From DATHBD01 sp035296325 (GTDB lineage: Bacteria; Actinomycetota; Actinomycetes; Mycobacteriales; Micromonosporaceae), in the NCBI GenBank assembly GCA_035296325.1, contig DATHBD010000010.1, forward strand, positions 1 through 25,207: DNA of 25,207 bases, in the 5' to 3' direction. Below are positions 1 through 6,541 of the stretch, in pieces. Numbering within the stretch: position 1 is the stretch's first letter; each line of letters starts with the position of its first letter. A program made the position numbers and the translations under genes. Below the pieces are notes generated by a model that was given only the letters and a program-made list of their open reading frames with translations, did no database searches and had not been told where the DNA came from.

Positions 1-149
1 CGTGGAGCCCTCTCGAAGACGGAATCTTGTCGCAAAGACCTGTCTATCGATGGCTCCACGCCTGTATCAAGCACCGTCCGAACTGGACGATTTGCCCGTG
101 TTGATCAAATCCCGACGGCATTCCCTGCTGAGATCACGTCAACGCCACG
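1..149. other. Left-edge stretch without a recognised gene
   Basis: No recognisable gene is seen before the start at 150. A perfect 9-base inverted repeat occurs at 1-9 (CGTGGAGCC) and 52-60 (GGCTCCACG), separated by 42 bases. All three plus frames are partly open, but none gives a protein I recognise. The third frame (about 30 codons, stop near 99-101) could be the tail of a gene starting outside the window, with no family evidence. Confidence 0.3.
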
Positions 150-1042
150 ATGGATTACCACGTGCGGAACATGCAGGCAGCGGTGGAGTCGGTCGAGGCG
201 ATCGCCAGTGGGCTCGAGTTGACGGTGCGCAACTGGGTCAATGCCGAGCGGGTCAATGTCGAGATGATGGCGGGCGGCGGGGAGCGGAAAGTCAGAACTA
301 TGGCGGCGGATGGCTTGACAGTGGGTTCCCGCGGAGCTTCGGCGAGCCGCTCGGCAGCAACGGACTGGACTGGGGAGACGCTACCTCGATCGTCGCTATG
401 GCAGCCCAGGTGTCCGCCTTGGGGATCAGCTACGCCCCCGCGACGATGGCGCCCACCTATCTGCCCGCGCCGAGCATCGCAAGCCTGATCGTCGCCGACG
501 GCTTCTCGATTTTGGCCGCGAGCCAACAGCTGGCCGCGATTGCCTCCACCATGGAGAGCGAATCAATCAAGCTGTTCGACGGGTACTTCGCCGGGCGGGC
601 CACGGCCGGGTGGGAGGACTCGAGCGTGGTGGCTTACCGTGCCATCTGCACCCGCGTGTCCGGCGAACTTGGGCAGATGCAGAAGGCCATTTCCGCCGCG
701 AGTACCATGCTGGCGAGCGTGGCCTCGCTGCTCGGCGCCTTCTGGCTCGCGTTCTTGGGCTTCACGTTGCCATTCTTCGTGACCATCACAGAGTTGACGT
801 TGACCGCGATTGGGCCGCAGGCAGCGGTTCTTCAGCCGATCATCCAGGCGCTCGGCCTACTCGCAGGCCAGAAGTGGTTGGCCGCCGCTGGCACGGTGAT
901 TTCAGTACTGGTGGCGGGCGGCACCATGATCCTCGGCTTCGTCAAGGAACTCTCCAACTTCCAACGTTTCGACGAAACCGGGGACAACGTCCCGGACCTG
1001 CAGCAGATCAAGATCGCATGGGAGTTTGACGGTGCTCCATGA
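150..1042 (+). pseudogene. WXG-type protein with C-terminal membrane segments, frameshifted
   Basis: The gene starts with ATG at 150 (MDYHVRNMQAAVESVEAIAS) and continues in another frame from about position 290 (SQNYGGGWLDSGF) to TGA at 1040-1042. Restoring one missing base between about 265 and 290 gives a protein of about 297 residues. The middle has a helical WXG-like stretch (AGWEDSSVVAYRAIC), followed by several hydrophobic segments (LGAFWLAFLGFTLPFF and a later Ala/Gly/Val-rich one) and a polar tail. The intact protein at 6948-7673 is built the same way, so I infer a membrane-associated type VII secretion substrate or partner. The ATGA at 1039-1042 couples it to the next gene. The break may be real decay or a sequencing error. 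The frame open from position 2 also covers the 3' part, but its first 90 codons do not look like protein. No convincing ribosome binding site precedes 150. Confidence 0.55.
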
Positions 1043-1466
1043 GTGACTTTGAAGCTCGGCTCAAGGAATCGATGCAGGAACACAGCATTAGCTTGCGACG
1101 TTCGAGGAACGGCGGAACGCCATCGCGGAAGCGGTGGGGCATGGGCGCAGTGCTGACGGTGCGGTGACCGCCGAGGTGGCCGCCGGCGGTGCTATCAAAG
1201 ATCTTTGGACCGACCCGCGCGCCATGCGCCTGCCGAGCGAGTCCCTCCGTGACTCCGTTCTGGAGGCGATCAAGGCGGCCAACGAGCACTTGGCGGAGGT
1301 CCTGCTGGAATTTCAGACGGGGACCGTGGACATCGCCGGCCTGCTCAACAAGGTGGAGCTTCCACCAGAGATGACGAAGATCATGGATGACTTCAACCGT
1401 CGGGCAGGCGACATTGACTACAACATGTCGGTGTTGCGCCGGAAACTGGACCGGCAGTCGCCGTAA
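1039..1466 (+). pseudogene. YbaB/EbfC-like protein, frameshifted
   Basis: ATG at 1039 overlaps the upstream stop as ATGA. The first 18 residues (MSDFEARLKESMQEHSIS) are in one frame. The rest, LATFEERRNAIAEA then SADGAVTAEVAAGG, IKDLWTDPRAMRLPSESL and a C-terminal helical part, is in another. One base added near 1092 restores a protein of about 142 residues. The order helix, then a beta sheet with the pattern 'G.V.A.V...G.I..L.ID.RA', then a long helix is that of the YbaB/EbfC family. Known members bind DNA, but actinobacterial genomes also carry divergent YbaB-like genes beside type VII secretion genes. An internal GTG or ATG start near 1128-1134 would lose the first helix. Family call is fairly sure; whether the gene is dead is not. 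Confidence 0.6.
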
Positions 1467-1528
1467 ACCTGGAGCAATACCAAGGTCCTGACCCGGTCCT
1501 GGTCATCCGCGGCCAGCGTCGATCGGGC

Positions 1529-2035
1529 TTGGTTGGGAGGATGCCCCGAACCCTTCTGTTCGCAGTGGCAGCCGTCGTCGTGAGTGCGTTGATTGTGGTT
1601 CTCGCTCGTCCCGCGGGTCAGGCGCCGCTCGACGGGATCCTTCTCGGCGGCTTCATTTCCCTCGTGCTGTTGGCCGGCATGCTCCTTGTCAGCACGGTGA
1701 CTGCTGGCCTGCGGTACATGACGGGTCGAGACGATGGCGCTGGTCTGCCGCTTGCCGAGCTTGGTAGGGACGGGGTCCGGGTCCGATACCGTCCGCCCTC
1801 GTCGCGCGAGAAACGGCGTGGTGTGCCCACCAGCCCGGCCTTCGATGCGGCCGTCGGTTGGGACGCCGTGGTTGGGTGGCGACATGCGAAGGATCCACAC
1901 GGCCAACCGGTCATCGCCCTCGACATCACGGACCCATCAAAGGTCACCCGCATCACCGGTCAGCCCGCGCCCGGTCAGCGCCCGGTTGCCTATCTGGACC
2001 GTTACATGGACGCGCTGCAGCGGACCACCGGCTGA
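1529..2035 (+). CDS. Small two-helix membrane protein of unknown function
   Basis: The predicted protein (168 residues from TTG 1529, or 164 from ATG 1541) has two N-terminal transmembrane helices (TLLFAVAAVVVSALIVVLA and GGFISLVLLAGMLLVSTVTA). A cytoplasmic domain of about 100 residues follows, rich in charged and Gly/Pro residues. The start is unclear: GGGAGG sits directly against ATG 1541, and the frame stays open with protein-like sequence back to about 1466 without a good start codon. It follows the YbaB-like gene and parallels the small membrane protein at 5970-6167, which also lies downstream of a YbaB-like gene. I do not recognise a family; function is inferred only from linkage to secretion genes. 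Confidence 0.6.
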   Translation: MVGRMPRTLLFAVAAVVVSALIVVLARPAGQAPLDGILLGGFISLVLLAGMLLVSTVTAGLRYMTGRDDGAGLPLAELGRDGVRVRYRPPSSREKRRGVPTSPAFDAAVGWDAVVGWRHAKDPHGQPVIALDITDPSKVTRITGQPAPGQRPVAYLDRYMDALQRTTG

Positions 2036-2041
2036 CCAATC

Positions 2042-2122
2042 ATGATCCGGGCCGCCGTCGCGGGCGCGGACAAGGTGGAAGCGGTGGAGCGCCACCTCAC
2101 GCAGCGCGGGCTGACAAGCTGA
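2042..2122 (+). other. Possible detached C-terminus of the upstream membrane protein
   Basis: A 26-codon frame (MIRAAVAGADKVEAVERHLT and six more residues) follows the stop at 2033-2035 in the same reading frame, two codons later. Its composition (Ala, Val, charged helix) looks coding. A base gain and loss around 2031-2038 would join it to the preceding protein (TTADQ instead of the stop). It may be the broken-off tail of that protein or chance. Confidence 0.25.
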
Positions 2123-2160
2123 GCGACTGCTCACAACCGCGACCGCGACGCCGGCTGCAA

Positions 2161-2260
2161 ATTGTCGAAGTGCTGCCGCGAACGGCCACCCGACATTCGG
2201 CGTAGGCGGGCTCTGCCGCTAGTTGCCGAGCACCGGTGGAGGCGCTTCGTTTCCTTCGCC
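2161..2260 (+). repeat. Direct repeat, left copy
   Basis: This 100-base stretch is repeated at 8030-8128 in the same orientation. Positions 2196-2260 match 8064-8128 base for base (65 bases); the remaining part differs at several positions and by one indel. On the minus strand it encodes the last 12 codons and stop of a glycine-rich secretion substrate (EGNEAPPPVLGN) plus about 58 bases downstream of that stop. Confidence 0.9.
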
Positions 2261-2545
2261 CACACGTCGTCGTCCTCCTTGAGCCAGGTGTCGTGCCGGT
2301 GCTCCTCCTGGTGGCCTGCGTGCGCCGGACCGCCGCCACCCATGAATCAAGCGCCCCGCCCGGCCACGTTGCTCCGGCCTGCGCCGCCGGTGCCGGGACG
2401 GGCTCCGGCGGCGCCCATCGGCCCGCTGCCGGCTATCGCGCCGCCGAGACCGCGGCCCGTGCCGCTGCGCGCGCCTGCCCCACCTCGACCCGTCGCACCG
2501 CCACCGGCCATCGGCGCGAGGCGCGGCCTGGAGGGGTACCTGCCC
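2219..2545 (-). pseudogene. C-terminal relic of a glycine-rich type VII substrate
   Basis: Read on the minus strand directly after the mycosin stop, this encodes a Gly/Ala/Pro-rich stretch (GGGATGRGGAGARSG, MGAAGARPGTGGAG), then an in-frame TGA at about 2347-2349. It continues in the same frame with MGGGGPAHAG and HDTWLKEDDDVWA. One missing base near 2251 separates that from EGNEAPPPVLGN and TAG at 2219-2221. Joined, the end is WLKEDDDVW-A-EGNEAPPPVLGN, closely matching the tail of the intact substrate at 3766-5277 (WLTEDDDVW ... PPGVLGR). No WXG domain remains, because the mycosin lies where the N-terminal part should be. This is a dead 3' fragment. Confidence 0.7.
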
Positions 2546-3769
2546 TCACCGGCGCGGACTGCTGCGGCCGCGCGATCGAAGCCGCAGCAGCGCGATGGCC
2601 AGCACCACAAACCCGACGACGAGGACCAACACAACGGCCAGTGCCGCGACGACACGTGTCCGCAAATTCTCGTTGGCGCCGCCGTTGGCGCCGCCGTTCA
2701 CGGCTTGGCCTCCGCTGGGCGACTTCCCTGCGCCGGGGGCGTTCGACGATCCGCTCGCCGACCCGGCGGGCGCCCCTGTCGGAACGCCCAGCGGGTTCTG
2801 GGTGACCGGTGCGACGTCAGCGGTCAGCGCTCGGACCGGGTTTATCCGCCCGAACCCGTACTGCGGATCGCGGCCCGGAGGGCCGGCGTCGTCGGCCGTG
2901 CGAATCAAACGATTGATGACGTTCGCCGCGTCAAGGTCCGGGTACTTGGCGCGGACCATGGCTACCACGCCGGAAACGATCGCGGTCGCGGAACTGGTGC
3001 CCTGAGTCAACGAGTATCCGGTGGGACCGCCGGCCGGGGCCGCGGTGGTGACCACATCCTTCGCCGGTGCCGCGAGCACCGCCTCCGGGCCTTGGACCGA
3101 GCCGGACCAGAACGTGCCCCGCTGGTCGAAGCCGGTCACCGCAATGACACCCGGGATGCTGGCCGGCGCACCAATCGATGTCTGCCCGCCGTCGATGTTC
3201 CCGGCTCCGGCGACGACAACTGCATCTTTCGAAAGGGCGTACGCGATGGCTTCCCGCTCCTCAAATGATGGTGGGCCGGTGCCGCTGTACGACAGGTTGA
3301 TGACCTTTGCGCCGCTATCCGCAGCCGCTCGGACTGCCCGATAGCGGCTGCCCGTGGTTCTGCCGCCCTCGCTCGCGCGCACCGGTAGCACGCGCGCGCC
3401 CGGCGCGACCCCGTACGCGTGCGTCGACCCACCGCCCTTGGCCACGATGAGACCGGCGACTCCGGTTCCGTGCGAGGCGGTGTCACGATGACCATTGCCA
3501 CCCGCGTCGACGAGGTCGACACCGGACACCACCTGACCGCGCAGGTCGGCATGCTCGGCATGCACGCCGGTGTCGACCACCGCCACTGTGACGCCCAGTC
3601 CGGAGCTGATCCGCTGGGCCTCCTCGATCTTCAGATAGTCGAGATGCCACTGCGCCTTGCGCACATCCGCGGCGTGCGCCGGATCAACCGGGACGACGAT
3701 CGCAGCCAGTGCCACCATCACGGCGGCACAGCTCCTCCACCGCCCGCGCCCTCGATGCAGGGCCCTCAT
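2546..3769 (-). CDS. mycP: Mycosin, subtilisin-like serine protease of type VII secretion (first copy)
   Basis: A 407-residue protein. It has an N-terminal signal segment (about residues 12-33, ending PAHA), the S8 peptidase triad Asp66 (VAVVDTG), His100 (SHGTG) and Ser259 (GTSSA), and the oxyanion Asn191 (AGAGN). A Pro/Gly/Ser linker and one C-terminal transmembrane helix (VVLVLVVGFVVLAIALL) with a basic tail follow. This is the standard mycosin layout: a membrane-anchored protease facing outward that stabilises the ESX channel and can cleave substrates. The ATG at 3769 is chosen over the upstream 3814 because it overlaps the stop of the preceding substrate gene as ATGA (3766-3769) and begins a proper signal peptide. 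This mycosin is at the end of the substrate cassette, away from the eccB/C/D/E genes. Confidence 0.92.
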   Translation of the reverse strand: MRALHRGRGRWRSCAAVMVALAAIVVPVDPAHAADVRKAQWHLDYLKIEEAQRISSGLGVTVAVVDTGVHAEHADLRGQVVSGVDLVDAGGNGHRDTASHGTGVAGLIVAKGGGSTHAYGVAPGARVLPVRASEGGRTTGSRYRAVRAAADSGAKVINLSYSGTGPPSFEEREAIAYALSKDAVVVAGAGNIDGGQTSIGAPASIPGVIAVTGFDQRGTFWSGSVQGPEAVLAAPAKDVVTTAAPAGGPTGYSLTQGTSSATAIVSGVVAMVRAKYPDLDAANVINRLIRTADDAGPPGRDPQYGFGRINPVRALTADVAPVTQNPLGVPTGAPAGSASGSSNAPGAGKSPSGGQAVNGGANGGANENLRTRVVAALAVVLVLVVGFVVLAIALLRLRSRGRSSPRR

Positions 3770-5277
3770 CGGCCCAGTACGCCCGGTGGCACGTCGTCCG
3801 CGCCACCGCCCCATACATCGTCGTCCTCCGTGAGCCAGTCGGCCGGTTGAGCGGTCCCTTCGCCGCCGCCGGCGCCGTGGCCGCCCATGCCGCCCGGCAT
3901 CATGCCCATGCCACCGGCACCGAGCCCGGCATTGCCGCCGCTCGGCCGCGGCTGGGGGATTGACATGGCGCGATTAGCGCTCGTCAATGGCGGCATTGGC
4001 GACCGCCCGGGGCCGGCGTTGGCGGACCCCGGCGCAATCATCCCCGGGATCCCCGTCCCACCGGGCACTCGGCCGATGCCTCCGGTACCGCCGCGCACAC
4101 CGGCGCCACGGCCGGATCCGCCGCTGCCGCCCAAGCCCGCTACCCCGCCCAGGCCGGCTCCGCCGCCGGCACCGCCGACGTTGCCCAGCCCTCCGACACT
4201 TCCTGCGCCACCGAGGCCGCCAACGCTTCCTGCGCCACCGAGCCCAGCGGCACTTCCTGCACCACCGAGTCCACCGCCGGCACCGGCGAGTGAACTGCCG
4301 TCCAGGTGTTCCGCCTTGGTCGGCACAACGTTCGAGCCGGGCGGTTCGAAGTGTGCCCCTCCCGTGCTACCCAGACCACCGGCTCCCGCCGCGCCGACGT
4401 CGGGCATCCGCGCGGCGCCCGCACCTGCATCGCCGGTTAACGAATCGGGCATCGGCGGAACGCCCGCAGGTTTCCGGGGCCCGGCGGGATCGACGCCGAA
4501 CGGGGTTGCCGCACTGACGTCCGTGCGCGCTCGGAGTTCCTCCGGTGCGACGTTGCGACGCTCGGTGCTGTAGGCGGTCCGGAGATCACCGAAGGCGGTC
4601 TCCGCGACACCGGCGTTCTGGGCATACCACTGGTCGCGCTCCCGCTTGTAGCGCTCCGTGTGCCAGCCCTCCCACCATGCTATCCCGGGCGTGCTGCCCT
4701 GGGACTTGCCTTCCCGCACGACCCCGTCGCCGGAGAACTGCAACGTGTCGTCGAGCTTCTTCTTGAACCCGGTGCCCGACTCGTAGTACTTCTGGCCCTT
4801 GCTGATGTCCTCGGTCAACCGCTTGGCGAACACGGTGCCTGAGTCGCCGCCTACCGCCTGCCCGTTGACGACGTCCTCGACATCGACGCCATTCGGTAGG
4901 TCCCGGTCGAAGAAGACCGGCACCGGGGTGCGGCTGATCCCGGCACACAGCGCCTCACCCGCACGGTCAACCGACGCGCTCACCTTAAGGACGGCCTGGG
5001 TGACCTCGCCGATGTCCTCTGCCAGCTTGGCGACATGTTCCCGGAACGCGTCGGCCGCAGTGCCGGTCCAGCTGTTGCCCTGCGGCACCACGGTCACGTA
5101 CCTGGCGGCCTCTTTGGGTAGGTCGCCGTCATTCGCCGTCTTGGTGCCGATTCGGCTGACGTGAACCTGCAAATCAACGAGGGCGTCGCCGAGCTTTCGC
5201 CAACGTTCGGCGAGGGCGAACACCTCGCGCGGGCGCCCGGCCCCGCATACCCGCGTAACATCGTCCTCCCAGGCCAT
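3766..5277 (-). CDS. Large glycine-rich WXG-type secretion substrate
   Basis: 503 residues. The N-terminal 210 or so are helical, with a WXG-type turn at Trp70-Thr-Gly72 (SWTGTAADAFREH) and a further helical region rich in Trp/Tyr (WWEGWHTERYKRERDQWYA). From about residue 260 the protein is low-complexity Gly/Ala/Pro, including three copies of a nine-residue VGGLGGAGS-like unit at about 337-360. It ends with WLTEDDDVWGGGADDVPPGVLGR. The layout recalls PPE-like and other long WXG substrates, but it is not a canonical PPE. The gene at 19948-21303 is a distant counterpart with the same tail. It is preceded by a small helical gene 12 bases upstream and overlaps the mycosin start. The start at 5277 has AGGGG upstream. 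Likely exported by the local ESX system; fate and function unknown. Confidence 0.8.
   Translation of the reverse strand: MAWEDDVTRVCGAGRPREVFALAERWRKLGDALVDLQVHVSRIGTKTANDGDLPKEAARYVTVVPQGNSWTGTAADAFREHVAKLAEDIGEVTQAVLKVSASVDRAGEALCAGISRTPVPVFFDRDLPNGVDVEDVVNGQAVGGDSGTVFAKRLTEDISKGQKYYESGTGFKKKLDDTLQFSGDGVVREGKSQGSTPGIAWWEGWHTERYKRERDQWYAQNAGVAETAFGDLRTAYSTERRNVAPEELRARTDVSAATPFGVDPAGPRKPAGVPPMPDSLTGDAGAGAARMPDVGAAGAGGLGSTGGAHFEPPGSNVVPTKAEHLDGSSLAGAGGGLGGAGSAAGLGGAGSVGGLGGAGSVGGLGNVGGAGGGAGLGGVAGLGGSGGSGRGAGVRGGTGGIGRVPGGTGIPGMIAPGSANAGPGRSPMPPLTSANRAMSIPQPRPSGGNAGLGAGGMGMMPGGMGGHGAGGGEGTAQPADWLTEDDDVWGGGADDVPPGVLGR
4196..4265 (-). repeat. 27-base in-frame tandem repeat in the glycine-rich substrate
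   Basis: About two and a half copies of a 27-base unit encode VGGLGGAGS-like nonapeptides within the low-complexity region of the substrate at 3766-5277. The copies differ slightly and stay in frame, so this is a coding repeat that could change length by slippage. Confidence 0.6.
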
Positions 5278-5289
5278 GCCAACCCCTAA

Positions 5290-5679
5290 TCAGGCTTGTG
5301 CCGCTGGCGGCAACGGCTTCAGCAACGCCGCGATTTTGTCGACGTCGGCCCGGTTGAGCTCCTCCACGGATCGGTAGTTCGTTCCGATCTCCTGCAGGCC
5401 GGCATGGATCTGCCTGATGCGGCCTTCGAACTCGCTGATCCGGGCCGCAGTGGCGGCACGCGACTCGACGACCGACTGCTTCATGCCGTTCGCCTCTTCG
5501 AAGTTGCCAAACGGGTTTCCGTCGGTGTTCTCAAGTCTTGCCCATTCGGTGGGCTCCATGAGCGTCCGCAGATCAAAGTGGACGTAGTCCAGGATGGTCT
5601 TGGCATAATCAACGAAGGTATCAAATCGGTCGAGGTCGACGTCCATGTCGCCGACCTGCTCATCCAGAGACTTCATCAC
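5290..5679 (-). CDS. Small helical EspC/WXG-like protein paired with the glycine-rich substrate
   Basis: 129 residues, predicted all-helical, acidic at the N-terminus (DEQVGDMDVDLDRFDTFVDY). The second half (AATAARISEFEGRIRQI ... NYRSVEELNRADVDKIAALL) shares the pattern 'NYR..E..N.AD...IA..L' with the protein at 19590-19955. Both lie directly upstream of a glycine-rich WXG substrate, so I infer a heterodimer partner similar to ESX pairs or EspC-type proteins (family-level inference only). The start is GTG 5679 or the adjacent ATG 5676, with GGGGAG just upstream. It stops 12 bases before the substrate start. Confidence 0.75.
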   Translation of the reverse strand: MMKSLDEQVGDMDVDLDRFDTFVDYAKTILDYVHFDLRTLMEPTEWARLENTDGNPFGNFEEANGMKQSVVESRAATAARISEFEGRIRQIHAGLQEIGTNYRSVEELNRADVDKIAALLKPLPPAAQA

Positions 5680-5969
5680 TCCCCGTCCTAGGCCTACAGT
5701 GTGGGTCCGCCGTCCATGGTGGCGTCCACATTACATCGACGTGCCGGCGCGGACGGCCCGAAGCACATGCACGCCGGCAGCTGGCCCGGCATCTACTTGG
5801 GGCGCCGGCACCATCACACCGAGGTCCGGCCTGGAACCGCTACGACCAGCGGCAAGCACCGCGCCAGCGGGTATGCCCGTCCGGTGATCGGACGTCACTT
5901 CCCCAGACTGCTGCGTTGCCGTTTCTGCGGTGATGTAGATGTGGACTGGGCCGTTTCCGCGCGGGCGCC
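5680..5969. other. Intergenic stretch with a WXG100 gene relic
   Basis: No intact gene is seen in this 290-base stretch. On the minus strand, 5895-5960 resembles the 3' end of the WXG100 gene at 8310-8594 (separate entry). The remainder shows no recognisable signal; it may hold the promoter for the gene at 5679. Confidence 0.4.
5895..5960 (-). pseudogene. 3'-end relic of a WXG100 gene
   Basis: On the minus strand this reads YITAE in one frame and then GNAAVWG in the next. The intact WXG100 gene at 8310-8594 ends YITTEKGNAAVWG. The DNA matches closely, with one base missing relative to the intact gene (GAAACGGCAAC versus GAGAAGGGCAAC), and the stop is lost. It begins just after the stop of the small membrane protein at 5970. 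Too short to function. Confidence 0.55.
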
Positions 5970-6167
5970 CTAGCGCCGGGGCATCACCTTGATCACCACT
6001 GCAACCGCGACGCCGACTGCAAAGACGGCGAAGAGCATCACCATGAAGCCGCTCCACCGGTCTGGGTGCTCCAGCGCGGAGAGCAGGTTGACCACTGCCA
6101 TCACCAAGGCGCATACGCCTGCGAGAATGAGGAGTCCAAGCAGGATCATCGCTTTGTCGCGGGTCAT
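5970..6167 (-). CDS. Small two-helix membrane protein
   Basis: 65 residues, almost entirely two transmembrane helices (MILLGLLILAGVCALVMAVV and MVMLFAVFAVGVAVAVVI) joined by a short polar loop (LEHPDRWSG), with a basic end. ATG at 6167 overlaps the upstream YbaB-like stop as ATGA. The position after the YbaB-like genes matches the membrane protein at 1529-2035. Function unknown; possibly a membrane tether or immunity-like partner for the WXG-type membrane protein in the same operon (inference). Confidence 0.7.
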   Translation of the reverse strand: MTRDKAMILLGLLILAGVCALVMAVVNLLSALEHPDRWSGFMVMLFAVFAVGVAVAVVIKVMPRR

Positions 6168-6541
6168 CGGCCACCGCCCGGAGTGAAGGGCAAGGGCGCC
6201 CGCGGCACGATCCCGGTCGGATCTCGCAGGAATGACTCGGGGTCGACCCCGAATGCGCGGTGTTGCCGGACGATACCCGACCGCTGCTCCTCTGCGAGGT
6301 CTTCGGCCCGGTTGACAGCCTCGACGACGGCCTCGCCAAGACTGATGTTGTCGATCTCCCGCGTTACCCGCGGCTGAAACCAGATTTCCAGCAGTTCACG
6401 GCCGCCGCTGACTGTCGCCCGGACGCGGCCGTCCGCAGTCTCGCCGACGAACTCCGCAGCCGACAATTCCTTGCTCATCTCCACCGCTGAGGCGATGGTC
6501 CGCTCGATCTCGGCGTACATGCCGTCGATGTCAATTGCCAT
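6164..6541 (-). CDS. YbaB/EbfC-like protein
   Basis: 125 residues from ATG 6541. An N-terminal helix (IDGMYAEIERTIASAVEMSK) is followed by a beta sheet (VGETADGRVRATVSGGRELL, IWFQPRV) and a long helix (LGEAVVEAVNRAEDLAEEQ), then a Pro-rich tail (DPTGIVPRAPLPFTPGGGR). The segment order and the 'DGRV.A.V.G...L..I...P' pattern are those of the YbaB/EbfC fold. ATG 6541 is preferred to the longer frame because it overlaps the upstream stop as TAATG. Sitting inside a tightly coupled secretion-substrate operon suggests a role in handling the neighbouring WXG-type proteins, as EspG chaperones do for PE/PPE proteins, rather than nucleoid binding; that is inference. Confidence 0.75.
   Translation of the reverse strand: MAIDIDGMYAEIERTIASAVEMSKELSAAEFVGETADGRVRATVSGGRELLEIWFQPRVTREIDNISLGEAVVEAVNRAEDLAEEQRSGIVRQHRAFGVDPESFLRDPTGIVPRAPLPFTPGGGR

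Noticed and set aside
265..1095. Programmed -1 ribosomal frameshifting in the two plus-strand genes
   Set aside because: No X-XXY-YYZ slippery site with a following hairpin was found at either break, and similar one-base losses occur in clear relics.
4196..4265. Tandem repeats resembling a short repeat array (CRISPR-like)
   Set aside because: The units are contiguous, in frame and encode VGGLGGAGS-type peptides in a low-complexity protein; there are no spacers.
5731..6339. A 202-codon minus-strand frame overlapping the small membrane protein and a YbaB-like gene
   Set aside because: Most of it is out of frame with two genes that have proper coupling signals; only the WXG100 relic in its 3' part is meaningful.
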